Both the position numbers and the translations under genes were made by a program. Shown here piece by piece: positions 7,867 through 16,620 of a stretch of 43,434 nt of DNA. The stretch is taken from positions 1 through 43,434 of the IMG/VR virus record IMGVR_UViG_3300028025_004598, one strand, 5' to 3'. The notes under the pieces were generated by a model. That model was not told the origin of the DNA. It saw nothing but the letters and a program-made list of their open reading frames with translations, and did no database searches. How positions within the stretch are numbered: the stretch's first letter is position 1; each line of letters opens with the position of its first letter. Origin of the DNA: a virus.

Positions 7867-8601
7867 TTAAAAGGATGTTTGTTCTTTACGGATTAAATAA
7901 TATTCGCTGGATGAATCCGATGTTTTGAATTCGAGTTTCATTAAACCGCGGTAACTAAGGTATAGTTTACCACTGTCCATGTCCTTGTTTGCGTTTAATA
8001 TGTTACGGAATGCATCCGAATTAAATGGTATAGATATGTCTACTGGGTTTATATCTGCGTATATTTGGTACGTGATTTTGTTGTTGTGGCCGTTCTCGTC
8101 GCCAAATGTAAATAGAATAACGTCATCGTCGTTTAAGTCTTTACCAGTGGATATTAACATATTGTTTACGTCGCCTAAAGCACCCTTTGCTTTTACTAGG
8201 TTCACGAGGTCTTCTTTCTCTAGGGTAGCTGTCGCGTCCCATTCTGGTGCGTTTACAGCACCAACTTTGCCTATGAGTAGCGGATCTGCTAGTGCATACG
8301 TTAAATTGAATGCATTGTCCGCAATGTGTAGTTTAGTGTATACGGATTTGTTTTTTTCCAGTGTGAGCATTAAGTCACCACCACATATGTTGATTAAACC
8401 GAGTAGTTTTTTCGTGTCGAATATAGCTAAATCACTGTCCTCAATGTCAATGTTGTTGTGTGTGACGCGGCCAATTACTTCCTTGCTTAGTGACATAAAG
8501 TCAATGGATAGTTGTTTGTCGCGGGTAACCCATTTGACTGATTCGATTTCGCCCAAATGGTATTTGTCTATAACGGATTTAAGTACTAACCTGTTGATCA
8601 T
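7867..8601 (-). CDS. 45: gp45-like sliding clamp
   Basis: The 244-residue length is close to T4 gp45 (228). The N-terminal MINRLVLKSVIDKYHLGEIESVKW and the internal duplicated beta pattern fit the trimeric T4-type processivity clamp. It tethers gp43 polymerase to DNA and, in T4, also acts as the mobile activator of late transcription. The gene sits directly upstream of groESL and downstream of the polymerase gene. The start has AAAGTTATATG. The call rests on overall pattern plus replisome context. Confidence 0.85.
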   Translation of the reverse strand: MINRLVLKSVIDKYHLGEIESVKWVTRDKQLSIDFMSLSKEVIGRVTHNNIDIEDSDLAIFDTKKLLGLINICGGDLMLTLEKNKSVYTKLHIADNAFNLTYALADPLLIGKVGAVNAPEWDATATLEKEDLVNLVKAKGALGDVNNMLISTGKDLNDDDVILFTFGDENGHNNKITYQIYADINPVDISIPFNSDAFRNILNANKDMDSGKLYLSYRGLMKLEFKTSDSSSEYYLIRKEQTSF

Positions 8602-8618
8602 ATAACTTTAATTTATAT

Positions 8619-8630
8619 TGAATATACGAA
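8619..8630 (-). promoter_or_regulatory. putative early/middle promoter for gp45
   Basis: The minus strand ATTTCGTATATTCAATATAAATT lies 18 bases before the clamp start; the downstream TATAAATT could serve as a -10-like box. Confidence 0.45.
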
Positions 8631-8646
8631 ATAAATAGTGTGTATC

Positions 8647-11373
8647 CTAGCCAAAGCTGAAGAAATCATCAATGAATGTATTGAGTTTTAGGTCCCAACC
8701 TATATCTGAATACAATGTTTGTAGTTTATTACGCATGATTGAATCGAATAGACCTTCACGGTCGATGTATTTGTTTATGATTTCAGTGATTTCTGGCATG
8801 TCGTTGTAGCCATTAAATCCAATTACCTCAATTTTGTATGGGTTTGGTTTAAGTTGTGCGTAGTACATTTTGTCCCCAAGCGAAAATTCAGGATATTTTG
8901 CGGATTGTTTCTTGAACCGAATGAAATCGTTTGCAATGATGGCTGCTTTAGTATTAACAGGACATTTTTTCTTAAGTGTCGAGAATAACTCACCTGGCAT
9001 GGGTGCACGCTCAATGTACTCGCCTAGTTTTTTAAGGCCGGTTGGTTTGAGTAGGTGCTTCCAGTCTATGGTGTTGAGTGATGCTTTAAATTCAAGTACG
9101 TCTTTGTCTATGTCTGCTTTAGATTTACCGAACAATATATCCTTAATTAATTTCTCGCCAAATTTACGGAATAGTGGGGGGAAATTGGATTTCATTAAAT
9201 CGAGTCCCTTCATTTCAAGTTCCTCAATTTCAATGCCCTCCTTGTTTACAATATACATTGCGTACCTACGTTTGCCTGACCAGTATGCTTTTTCCGCAAT
9301 TACTTCCTGTTTCAACTCGAAGTAGTGTTTGTCGCGCATGTTGAATAAATCCAAAGTCATACTGTTTAAGTTATTGTTTGCTTGGGACTGTAACTCGTCC
9401 GTTAGTAGCAGCAATTTCTCAATTTTTAACTTGCGATTGTTTATGTCCAGGTCTGGATTGCGATGCATAAGTAGATCGGTTAATTCCATGTATAGTGAAT
9501 CGGTATCGCTGGCTTTTACATACGGGTATAGCTCTTTCCCTACTTGGTCAGATATGTACTGGTTTACGAATATGATTGATTCCTGAGTTAATCTCTGGCC
9601 GCTGTTAGTTATCCCGGCTGAGCATATTTTAAATCCGTCAGTAAAACGCCATGAGTTAATGGCATACGTACCATAAAGTGCGTTTTGCAAGATTTTGAAT
9701 GCCATCTGGTACAGGTCGAATAGTTTATAGTCGTCCCACTTTTCACTTTTACCCGCGTCTTTTTTAAGTGCACGGTAGTGTTCACGTTTCAAGAACCAGT
9801 CCTCAAGTACCTCACACGCAATGCTTTTAATGTCGGTGCGGAAAAATGCACCACTTGCAGATATGGTCCAGTTGTTTTTCTCGATTAAATCGATTAATGA
9901 ACCAACAGCAATGCTAGCGCCTTTCAACTTGTACGTGTATTTGTCCAGTTTTTGTATTTTCACCAGTTCCTCCGGGTCACGCTGCTTAAGTTGCTCAAGT
10001 GAATTGTACTGTTCGTAATTGTTTACAGTTACAATGCGACCCATCAACGTTTCCACACCCAAATTTAACGATTTAATGATGGATGGATACAGTGAGGTAA
10101 AGTCAAGGTCGGATAGGTTTGAATACAAACCAGGTACTGGGTCCAACAGGTACCCACCAGCATATGAATCACTTTTACGTACTGAATGTATTTTACGTTG
10201 CATGTATGCTCCCGAAGTGGTCTGGATTATAGCCATGCTGCCCTCGATGCTGTGTATTTTACCCGAAATGGTTGGGGTGCCTCGCTGGTGTATAATTTCG
10301 TCGCCAACTTCAAATTCACGTATGGATGGATTAGTGGTGGTTGGTTTGTTTGGTGCAACTATACCCTTACGTTTCAAATAGGTCAATATAGCGCCCTCGT
10401 TTAGTGCAGTATTGTAGTATATTGATTCGTATGGTGTGTGACATATATGTGAAATTAATATGGTTAACTCGATGAATTTCAACTTGTCTTCCAACGCTTC
10501 CAGTATTTCAACATCGCGAATGTTGTAGTCTATGTATGTGTTTGGATCCTCACGGAACAATGTGTCCAGGTTACCGTTGTACTCAATTTTGCCTAGTTTA
10601 GCGTATTTGGTGCCTATGTCGCCCAATTTGTACGACGGTTCTTCCTTCATGATGTACTTCTTAAGTAGCAACATGAAGTCCAAACAGTTAACTAAACCAA
10701 TTTTAATTGGTGAGTTTGGGTTGTTTGGGTTCTCGTCGATTTTGCCAACTGGGGATAAACGATATACTTCGTCACCCAAACGTTTTTTAATACGGTAGTA
10801 TAGGTATGGCATATCGAAGAAATCACTATTGAATCCAACGCAAATGGTCGGGTCCATTTGTTCCCACTTGTTTAGGAATTTACGCAGCAACGTATTTTCG
10901 TCGATGCATGGTACAACTGACTTACCATCCGCAGATATTTCCTCGATTTGACTTTTCTTGTCCAAAATGAAACATGTCTTTTCCTTAGTGCTGGCATCAA
11001 TTAGAGCAATAGCGGTTATTTCCGCATTTGCTTCTCGTATGGTGGTTGGGTTAAGTGCGCCAATGATTTCAATCTCGATATCCAGGTATACCAGGTTGTG
11101 GTAGGATGGCATATCGTCTGTTTCGTAGTATAAATCACGCAACAATACAAGTTCCTTGTCAATATCGCGTTCGAGTATGCTAGGGTCTTTCCAGTCGTAT
11201 TTACCGTTAACAGGGGAACACTTGTCTCCAAATAGTGTAGTGTGTTCACCGTATTCGTCTAACTTGTATACAGTTGGACGGTACTGGAATTTGGATATGC
11301 CTGATTTGTCGTCGCGGAGGAAGTAATGGTATGCGTCTTCTCCGTTGCGTGAATAGTAAATACTTTGAAACAT
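8647..11373 (-). CDS. 43: family B DNA polymerase (gp43-like)
   Basis: The 908-residue protein is about the length of T4 gp43 (898). The 3'-5' exonuclease motifs are YLDIEIE, NSDFFDMPYL and YIDYNIRDVEILE. Polymerase motif A is DLDFTSLYPSIIKSL, motif B KILQNALYGTYAINSW, and motif C ASDTDSLYMEL. All catalytic Asp residues are present, so both proofreading and synthesis should work. It is the replicative polymerase, acting with gp45, gp44/62, gp41 and gp32 encoded in this window. No intein or intron is seen. The ATG at 11373 follows AAAATCAAGTTT. Confidence 0.97.
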   Translation of the reverse strand: MFQSIYYSRNGEDAYHYFLRDDKSGISKFQYRPTVYKLDEYGEHTTLFGDKCSPVNGKYDWKDPSILERDIDKELVLLRDLYYETDDMPSYHNLVYLDIEIEIIGALNPTTIREANAEITAIALIDASTKEKTCFILDKKSQIEEISADGKSVVPCIDENTLLRKFLNKWEQMDPTICVGFNSDFFDMPYLYYRIKKRLGDEVYRLSPVGKIDENPNNPNSPIKIGLVNCLDFMLLLKKYIMKEEPSYKLGDIGTKYAKLGKIEYNGNLDTLFREDPNTYIDYNIRDVEILEALEDKLKFIELTILISHICHTPYESIYYNTALNEGAILTYLKRKGIVAPNKPTTTNPSIREFEVGDEIIHQRGTPTISGKIHSIEGSMAIIQTTSGAYMQRKIHSVRKSDSYAGGYLLDPVPGLYSNLSDLDFTSLYPSIIKSLNLGVETLMGRIVTVNNYEQYNSLEQLKQRDPEELVKIQKLDKYTYKLKGASIAVGSLIDLIEKNNWTISASGAFFRTDIKSIACEVLEDWFLKREHYRALKKDAGKSEKWDDYKLFDLYQMAFKILQNALYGTYAINSWRFTDGFKICSAGITNSGQRLTQESIIFVNQYISDQVGKELYPYVKASDTDSLYMELTDLLMHRNPDLDINNRKLKIEKLLLLTDELQSQANNNLNSMTLDLFNMRDKHYFELKQEVIAEKAYWSGKRRYAMYIVNKEGIEIEELEMKGLDLMKSNFPPLFRKFGEKLIKDILFGKSKADIDKDVLEFKASLNTIDWKHLLKPTGLKKLGEYIERAPMPGELFSTLKKKCPVNTKAAIIANDFIRFKKQSAKYPEFSLGDKMYYAQLKPNPYKIEVIGFNGYNDMPEITEIINKYIDREGLFDSIMRNKLQTLYSDIGWDLKLNTFIDDFFSFG

Positions 11374-11388
11374 AAACTTGATTTTAGT

Positions 11389-11400
11389 GGAATATACAAA
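11389..11400 (-). promoter_or_regulatory. putative early/middle promoter for DNA polymerase
   Basis: The minus strand CTTTGTATATTCC lies directly behind the hairpin at 11405-11421 and 16 bases before the polymerase ATG. Confidence 0.5.
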
Positions 11401-11404
11401 GAAA

Positions 11405-11421
11405 GCCTGGCAGAGCCAAGC
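11405..11421 (-). terminator. hairpin between transcription units
   Basis: GCTTGGCTCTGCCAGGC on the minus strand, identical to the hairpin at 947-963, follows the stop of the 145-residue gene. Confidence 0.55.
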
Positions 11422-11444
11422 TTTAATGTGAGATTGTGGGGGTT

Positions 11445-11882
11445 TTATTGAGGTGTACCAAATTCATCTCTCAGTTCATCCTTTATCATCCCTACAGTAA
11501 CATCTTCAGGTCTTAAATTTTTAATTCCTGTTCTATATTTGTAAATGTGCATTTCTTCTTCATTGAAAGCAGATGTATAGTGAAAATATTCATCCAAATC
11601 CTCATCTATTTGTTCCTGTGAATACCCCATATCTTTTAGAAGAGATACATAAGCATAATAATCATGAACATATGGGGTATCCTTATCATCCTCATCATTC
11701 GGGAATATTAAGGTTCCTAGTGCTTTGTCATTATCATTGAATTGGACCTCATTCAACATTAATCTACTAGTAGCAGCCTTAAATTTGTTTTCTAAAATTG
11801 TAAATTTTTTCAATTTAGTTTTGTATTGACTTTCAGTGATTACACCAGCCAACATTTGCATTCTAAGTGTTTCTTTGTTCAT
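11445..11882 (-). CDS. probable head-associated protein with N-terminal LRMQMLAGVITE
   Basis: The 145-residue product opens MNKETLRMQMLAGVITESQYK; residues 6-17 match the motif at the C-terminus of the 3229-4188 protein and near the N-terminus of the 42651-43055 protein. The remainder is acidic (NDEDDKDTP, DEDLDEYFHY) with no recognised fold. An N-terminal position, with a possible prohead-protease site after VTE, suggests an internal or core protein. Expression is probably late, given the promoter element at 11899-11914. Confidence 0.7.
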   Translation of the reverse strand: MNKETLRMQMLAGVITESQYKTKLKKFTILENKFKAATSRLMLNEVQFNDNDKALGTLIFPNDEDDKDTPYVHDYYAYVSLLKDMGYSQEQIDEDLDEYFHYTSAFNEEEMHIYKYRTGIKNLRPEDVTVGMIKDELRDEFGTPQ

Positions 11883-11898
11883 ATTTGTATTGATTTAT

Positions 11899-11914
11899 GT
11901 TTATGTATAAATAT
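11899..11914 (-). promoter_or_regulatory. putative late promoter (ATATTTATACATAAAC)
   Basis: The 16-base minus-strand element is identical to that at 4201-4216, and is followed, as there, by ATACAAATATG at the start codon. Confidence 0.55.
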
Positions 11915-11915
11915 G

Positions 11916-12155
11916 TTACTTTTTAGTAGCTACTGTTTTTGCTTTAGGTGCTTCAACTGTTTCCTCAACTGTTTCAACTACCGCCTCTACTTTGGCTGGT
12001 GCAGGTTTCTCTGCTTTTTCGATTGTAGTTTTAACGTTTGCTAATACTGTTTCCAATTCGTCGATTAATGCGATGAATTCTGTGTATCTTACGTTTGGTT
12101 GAGACCATTCAGTTGTATGTCTCAAATCTGCTAAAATTTGTTGTGCTGTTCTCAT
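11916..12155 (-). CDS. small protein with Ala/Glu/Lys-rich tail
   Basis: The 79-residue protein has a helical N-terminal half, MRTAQQILADLRHTTEW onward, and a low-complexity C-terminal tail rich in VE, AP and KA repeats. No family is recognised. Its ATG abuts the stop of the MazG-like gene, so it is the last gene of the folE-mazG unit. Confidence 0.6.
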   Translation of the reverse strand: MRTAQQILADLRHTTEWSQPNVRYTEFIALIDELETVLANVKTTIEKAEKPAPAKVEAVVETVEETVEAPKAKTVATKK

Positions 12156-12713
12156 TTATTTTGTTTTTGTGTTAAATTTACTAAGTTCGTCTTGCGTGAA
12201 GAATTGCGTTAAGTCTGGCGAGAAATATTTTACATTTTTCATTACCTTCATATCATCACGATAAACCACATAACCTTCACCAACTTTTTTGTAGTGACAT
12301 GGGCGACCTTGTTGCTTAGAACGTACATTAACCGTTTCAATGGCATCTTCTTCGGTCATACATATTTTGGATAAATTGGAGGCTTGCACTTCTGCATAAC
12401 CTGCTTCAAATTTGTCCTTTAAACCGAATACTAACGCACCATTTCCAGTACATACATATGTGATGTCTAGTAACGCGTCAAATACACCCACGATATCGTT
12501 AGCAGCAACCGCTTCTTTTAATTCGTCTAGCTCCTCTTGAATAAAATCAACTACAAACTGAGCATCTGCTGCCTCAATGGTTGGGGTAGTTCGGTTTTGA
12601 TATGACTTACCCATCATGGTATTGAATTCTTCCACTTCACTGATGAATGGTACGTAATTTGATTTGAACATGTTTGTGGTGATGTCTGCTAATTTTTTGT
12701 ATATTGTTTTCAT
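12156..12713 (-). CDS. MazG/HisE-like nucleotide pyrophosphohydrolase
   Basis: The 185-residue product contains VDFIQEELDELKEAVAANDIVGVFDALLDITYV, the EExxE...D all-alpha NTP-pyrophosphatase Mg site, then a YEVQASNLSKI-like segment (here YAEVQASNLSKICMTEE). It probably removes pyrophosphate from particular NTPs or dNTPs. The start lies 3 bases after the folE stop, so a link to dGTP or deazapurine precursor control is possible but unproven. Confidence 0.8.
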   Translation of the reverse strand: MKTIYKKLADITTNMFKSNYVPFISEVEEFNTMMGKSYQNRTTPTIEAADAQFVVDFIQEELDELKEAVAANDIVGVFDALLDITYVCTGNGALVFGLKDKFEAGYAEVQASNLSKICMTEEDAIETVNVRSKQQGRPCHYKKVGEGYVVYRDDMKVMKNVKYFSPDLTQFFTQDELSKFNTKTK

Positions 12714-12715
12714 AA

Positions 12716-13429
12716 TTAGAATTTTAATTTGATCATTTCGATTACTTCCTGTTTTGCTGTTTTTGTATGGTTAGCGAACACACCAGATACTTCAGATGTA
12801 ACCATGGATGCACCGGAGTGCTTCACACCTCTACATTTTACACAATTATGTGTCGAGTCAATCATGACCATTACACCAATATTGCCTGAACAAATCTTGG
12901 ATATTGCGTTGTGGATGGCTACAGTTAACTGTTCTTGGATTGCTCCACGACGACCAAAATGCTCTACGATGCGGTTAAGTTTGGATAAACCAACTACACT
13001 ACCGTCTTTCCCGGGGATATATGCTATGTGTACTCTACCCTCAATTGTTTGGTGGTGGTGCGAACATTGGCTAGTTAATGGTATGTTTTTCTCTAACACG
13101 ATACCATTATATCCGTCGGATGGGAATGAAGTAACGTCTGACATTAATTCGTAGCGGCCTTTCCACAGGTCATTTACGTATGCTTTTGCTACACGACGAG
13201 GTGTATTGTCTGAATTCGGGTCGTCTTGCCAGTTACAGCCAAGTGCGGTTAAGAATTCACCGTAGTGGAATGTTGCTTTGTCAATGATTTGCAGTTTTTC
13301 TAAATCGTTTAATGAACGGTGCTCACCTTTAGCGATAAGTTCAGCTAAATAGGTAGATATACCGTTTGCGTGTCCTGCTGTTGCAATTTCGAGTTCCTCT
13401 ACTTTTACTTTCTTTTCTTTTCTACTCAT
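12716..13429 (-). CDS. folE: GTP cyclohydrolase I
   Basis: The 237-residue protein carries FolE signatures: CSHHHQTIEGRVHIAYIPG, SKLNRIVEHFGRRGAIQEQLT and HNCVKCRGVKHSGASMVTSE, giving the zinc-binding Cys/His set. It converts GTP to dihydroneopterin triphosphate, the first step toward 7-deazaguanine bases. QueD-family, QueE, QueC and DpdA-like genes follow the same strand between 14.0 and 20.4 kb, so it probably serves DNA modification and not folate synthesis. Confidence 0.96.
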   Translation of the reverse strand: MSRKEKKVKVEELEIATAGHANGISTYLAELIAKGEHRSLNDLEKLQIIDKATFHYGEFLTALGCNWQDDPNSDNTPRRVAKAYVNDLWKGRYELMSDVTSFPSDGYNGIVLEKNIPLTSQCSHHHQTIEGRVHIAYIPGKDGSVVGLSKLNRIVEHFGRRGAIQEQLTVAIHNAISKICSGNIGVMVMIDSTHNCVKCRGVKHSGASMVTSEVSGVFANHTKTAKQEVIEMIKLKF

Positions 13430-13446
13430 ATGTTTTTGTTTTTATG

Positions 13447-13458
13447 TGAATATACAAA
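13447..13458 (-). promoter_or_regulatory. putative promoter for folE unit
   Basis: The minus strand GTTTGTATATTCACAT follows an ACTTGG / CCAGGT hairpin. It lies between the phosphoribosyltransferase stop and folE. Confidence 0.45.
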
Positions 13459-13478
13459 CCTGGGTTGTGGTATCCAAG

Positions 13479-13982
13479 TTAAATTTTATAAATTGCGTCT
13501 AAATTACGACAATAGCCAGCTTCATTGTCCATACCGTAACCATATACCCATTCTTTCTTAACTTCAACACCATACATAAATGGATAGGTTGGTCGTTTAC
13601 AACGGTATCGTTTGAGTAAAGTAACCGCCGTTAATGACGCAGGATTATGCGATTTTAAGCGCTCATGAACTGCGTTCATAGTATTGCCTGAATCGAAGAA
13701 GTCATCAACTATATACACATGTTTTCCAGTTAAGTCTAACTCTATGTCCTTGATTATTTGCAACTCGGATTGTTCTTGTCCGGTGTATGACTTTACTCGC
13801 ATGAAATCACATTTAATGTTTAAATCGATGTTGCGTACTAGATCAGCGAAAAACATGAATCCGCCGTTTAACAGGCAAATCATTACCACATCACCTAGGT
13901 CTGGTTGGTGTTTTTTGGTGATGGTATTGCCTAGCCTACGGGCATTGTTTTTGATTTCGGTTTTGGTTATTAGTATGGACAT
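13479..13982 (-). CDS. purine phosphoribosyltransferase (HPRT-like)
   Basis: The 167-residue length fits the type I family. The PRPP-binding motif is VYIVDDFFDSGNTM near residues 90-103, preceded by VVMICLLNGGFMFFADLVR (PPi loop region); FMRVKSYTG matches the flexible-loop region of HPRTs. It would salvage hypoxanthine/guanine or a related base to the nucleotide. Within a deazaguanine cluster it might act on purine precursors, but plain salvage is the simpler view. Confidence 0.85.
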   Translation of the reverse strand: MSILITKTEIKNNARRLGNTITKKHQPDLGDVVMICLLNGGFMFFADLVRNIDLNIKCDFMRVKSYTGQEQSELQIIKDIELDLTGKHVYIVDDFFDSGNTMNAVHERLKSHNPASLTAVTLLKRYRCKRPTYPFMYGVEVKKEWVYGYGMDNEAGYCRNLDAIYKI

Positions 13983-14003
13983 GGTGGTGTGTATTTAGTT
14001 AAA

Positions 14004-14840
14004 TCAAACATAGCGGTTTTTTCCAAACATCATGATGTGTAAGCGAGGGCAAAATCTCCACCCACGTTTAAGTGCTTGTTCAGCTACCCAACCAGTTCTT
14101 GAGTTTAATGTGTTTACATCTACTCCCTCGGGCATTAAACATATATCTGATGGGCCAAATCCATCTAATTGGGATAATATGCTTTCGATTTCCTCGATGT
14201 CTTGTTCAGTAGCAACAACAAATTTCAATTGAAAGTCGCAATCATGATGATGTCTATCATTTATATATTGTTGCATTGCCTCAATATTGATACGATCACG
14301 TTCATGGCGTTCAGCCCATTTTTGCTTGTATTCTACGCCAGAATTTTTCAAATTGGCTACCCATGGTGTGGATGATGCTAACTTAGGTGACATGGACATC
14401 AAATTAGAATATTTTGAAATACGCTCATCATATATAGTAGCGTTTGTTTCGATGGTGATATGGTAAAATAAAGCGTTTAATTTTTGTACTAACTCAACCA
14501 ATGCGTCTGTTTGCATGGTAGGTTCACCACCTGAGATAACAACATGGTTAATGTTTTGGTCGCGTGTATTTTCTACTACGATTTTAACGATATCTTCAAC
14601 GTCCATTTGATTTTTTTCCGGGTTGTGGCTGGAATATGGTGTATCGCATAGTGAGCCGTTTCCGTCTAGCCCAACCCATGCACATCTCAAATTACATGCA
14701 GATGTACGAATGAACAGACATGCTGTTCCAGTTAATTTACCTTCACCTTGGAATGTACCACTGTACTGAAATCCAGTGGAGTCCTCGTTTAGTTTGCCTT
14801 TGATGGGGAATATACCCCCGTGTACTAAATTTAATTTCAT
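14004..14840 (-). CDS. queE: 7-carboxy-7-deazaguanine synthase QueE (radical SAM)
   Basis: The 278-residue protein has the QueE substrate loop GIFPIKGKLNEDSTGFQYSG and GTFQGEGKLTGTACLFIRT, an iron-sulfur Cys set C49, C53 and C65, ISGGEPTMQ for SAM binding and VSPKL-like MSPKLAS. It turns 6-carboxytetrahydropterin into 7-carboxy-7-deazaguanine. The Cys spacing is CX3CX11C, where the textbook pattern is CX3CX2C; some QueE proteins do have insertions here. Flanked by a thioredoxin and the phosphoribosyltransferase. Confidence 0.93.
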   Translation of the reverse strand: MKLNLVHGGIFPIKGKLNEDSTGFQYSGTFQGEGKLTGTACLFIRTSACNLRCAWVGLDGNGSLCDTPYSSHNPEKNQMDVEDIVKIVVENTRDQNINHVVISGGEPTMQTDALVELVQKLNALFYHITIETNATIYDERISKYSNLMSMSPKLASSTPWVANLKNSGVEYKQKWAERHERDRINIEAMQQYINDRHHHDCDFQLKFVVATEQDIEEIESILSQLDGFGPSDICLMPEGVDVNTLNSRTGWVAEQALKRGWRFCPRLHIMMFGKNRYV

Positions 14841-14867
14841 ATAACTATTTTTGGTTAAAGATACAAA

Positions 14868-14885
14868 TGGCTCCTTGCGGAGCCA
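14868..14885 (-). terminator. hairpin with GCAA tetraloop after thioredoxin gene
   Basis: A TGGCTCC / GGAGCCA 7-bp stem with a GNRA-type GCAA loop is followed by TTTGTATCTTTAACC on the minus strand. The same hairpin recurs at 28933-28950. Confidence 0.65.
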
Positions 14886-14891
14886 AATTTT

Positions 14892-15134
14892 TTAAGCAAG
14901 CATGCTCACTAATTGCCCTTCGGTTAATACACCGGATTTTTTATCAATGGCACGGCCATTTTCCACTACAACTACTGTAGGTACGGCACGAATGCCGTAT
15001 TCTGCTACGAGTTGTGGTTCTTGGTCGACATCAACGAATTTCACTGGGTATGATTGGCTGACACGGTCAACAGTGGGTCTAAATGATTTGCATGGGTTGC
15101 AAAATGTACCGTAAAAGTAAATTAATTGTTTCAT
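14892..15134 (-). CDS. thioredoxin-like protein
   Basis: From the ATG at 15134 the product is 80 residues: MKQLIYFYGTFCNPCKSF, with the CNPC redox motif at residues 12-15, VDVDQEPQLVAEYGIRAVPTVVV containing the cis-proline, and GVLTEGQLVSML. It is a short thioredoxin or glutaredoxin-like electron donor, perhaps for the NrdA/NrdB reductase. A longer reading frame to 15200 exists, but 15134 overlaps the stop of the upstream 37-residue ORF by ATGA, which favours this start. Confidence 0.88.
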   Translation of the reverse strand: MKQLIYFYGTFCNPCKSFRPTVDRVSQSYPVKFVDVDQEPQLVAEYGIRAVPTVVVVENGRAIDKKSGVLTEGQLVSMLA

Positions 15135-15244
15135 TTGATTGTGTATTTTACGATTAATGGTTGAGGGAACTCGGGATCCCACGAAGTGGTATAAGTCCAA
15201 GCTAGCTGAACGTTACCATATTGTCTAATTGTTGGGGTATCCAT
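15131..15244 (-). CDS. 37-residue small protein coupled to thioredoxin
   Basis: MDTPTIRQYGNVQLAWTYTT opens a short frame ending IVKYTIK. It starts 4 bases after the QueD-like stop and its TGA overlaps the thioredoxin ATG, so it fills the gap exactly. Function unknown; coding status inferred from the tight packing. Confidence 0.5.
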   Translation of the reverse strand: MDTPTIRQYGNVQLAWTYTTSWDPEFPQPLIVKYTIK

Positions 15245-15248
15245 GGGT

Positions 15249-15683
15249 TTAGTAATTAGTTACTTCTAATTTTACAAGATTTACTCTTCCTTCGGTTTCG
15301 TCGGTAATAAGCGTCTGGATTGTATTGAATAAATATTTCTCGATTCCCTCCTTAGTGGTTGAATCCATTAGTCGGAGTTGAATGGTGCCTTTACGGTTCA
15401 TGTCCTCAAATGTTTCTCTAAGTGGATCGTCATTTTGAATAAGACATGTATGGTCAAACAAATACGAAAAATAATCCTTTACACTCATTCCGGATATAGT
15501 TTGCTTGGAACGCTTCATCCAACCAAAATCAGCAACCCAGTTTCTATGGTCCAATTCACCTTCAAAGTGCATTCTGAATTTAATATCACATCCATGCAGT
15601 TGTTGTGTTTGGTCTGTTGCGGAATGGTTTCTATAACATGTAGAATAACCGTCCATTAATTTTGATGACTGGAATTTTTTCAT
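15249..15683 (-). CDS. QueD/PTPS-family protein, divergent active site
   Basis: The 144-residue protein belongs to the 6-pyruvoyl-tetrahydropterin synthase fold: QLHGCDIKFRMHFEGELD then NWVADFGWMK, YLFDHTCLI and a C-terminal VKLEVTNY. In QueD enzymes the metal site is LHGH preceded by a catalytic Cys; here H33 is replaced by C32 and the preceding residues are QTQQ, with no Cys. It may be a modified-function or structural partner of the QueD-like protein at 16642-17061. An endonuclease gene sits between the two. Confidence 0.78.
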   Translation of the reverse strand: MKKFQSSKLMDGYSTCYRNHSATDQTQQLHGCDIKFRMHFEGELDHRNWVADFGWMKRSKQTISGMSVKDYFSYLFDHTCLIQNDDPLRETFEDMNRKGTIQLRLMDSTTKEGIEKYLFNTIQTLITDETEGRVNLVKLEVTNY

Positions 15684-16591
15684 TTTTTATTGTTTATATG
15701 GATTTTCTTTATATGTTGATTAAATATACGACCTTCTATTTCGGTTAGGAAATTATCTAAATTAACTTTATATGAGTCTACAGGTTTTCTGTTTAACATA
15801 AAACTATCTTCAAATAGGAATAAACACTTAATGTTGTTGCTATTGTAAAATTCAATTTTTTCATTCATTCGTGATTTGTATGTGTTAATATTGGACATAC
15901 CAAATACCTCGATGAATGTTCTTGTTTTGGGTAAATAAAAATCGGGTGAATAGTTTTTACCATCGTAAGATAGACGAACATTTGAAAAATATTTAACACC
16001 AATTTCAAACATATGGTCAGCTAATTTTTCTTCCCACGTTGATAAAAATTTATCCCCACGGTCATTATAGTAAGCATTGTAGTCACCTGAATAAAATCGT
16101 TCTATTGAATGGTACTGAGCATATTCTTCCTTAGTGAGCAATTTTTTTCGTATATTTCTTATACTAATACCATCAACTCCTTTAATTAAACCCATTTGGT
16201 CATTACCTATACCCAATTTACTCCCATCCAGTACATCCTGAATATCAGTATCTGTTAGTTTGGATGAACTACATTTGGGAGTATTAAAATGATCAATTAT
16301 TAATATATCCTGGGTTTTATGGAGTAATTGGTCTAAGGTGTGATGAGAAACTCCTAGATGTTTGCTTATTTTATTTTTAGTACCGGTATATGGGAATAAG
16401 GGAAGTAATTCTTTTACCATACTCTCTAATTCTTTGTCAAGGGGTAAATTATTAGTACAATATTTATTTATTAACGTGCTAACGGAACTCCTATTTAAAC
16501 CTAACTGATCTGCCACCCAGTATTTTCCTTTAGTGGGGTTTTGATTATATAAGTCTAATATGAGTTGCTTATTCAATGTTTGTCTTGTCAT
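15680..16591 (-). CDS. Vsr-like (EDxHD/PD-(D/E)XK) homing endonuclease
   Basis: The 303-residue protein has N-terminal helix-turn-helix-like segments (VADQLGLNRSSVSTLINKY; ISKHLGVSHHTLDQLL) and a C-terminal nuclease: STWEEKLADHMFEIGVKYF, then YSPDFYLPKTRTFIEVFG. This matches the Vsr-like endonucleases found free in fractured phage genes. It lies between the two QueD-family genes and overlaps the ATG of the downstream one by 4 bases. Its own promoter element is at 16608-16620. Confidence 0.82.
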   Translation of the reverse strand: MTRQTLNKQLILDLYNQNPTKGKYWVADQLGLNRSSVSTLINKYCTNNLPLDKELESMVKELLPLFPYTGTKNKISKHLGVSHHTLDQLLHKTQDILIIDHFNTPKCSSSKLTDTDIQDVLDGSKLGIGNDQMGLIKGVDGISIRNIRKKLLTKEEYAQYHSIERFYSGDYNAYYNDRGDKFLSTWEEKLADHMFEIGVKYFSNVRLSYDGKNYSPDFYLPKTRTFIEVFGMSNINTYKSRMNEKIEFYNSNNIKCLFLFEDSFMLNRKPVDSYKVNLDNFLTEIEGRIFNQHIKKIHINNKK

Positions 16592-16607
16592 GGTGGATTA
16601 TGTTTTA

Positions 16608-16620
16608 TTATACATATTAC
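16608..16620 (-). promoter_or_regulatory. homing-endonuclease promoter element GTAATATGTATAA
   Basis: Exact copy of the 13-mer at 5426-5438 and 24020-24032, 17 bases before the endonuclease ATG. Confidence 0.6.
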
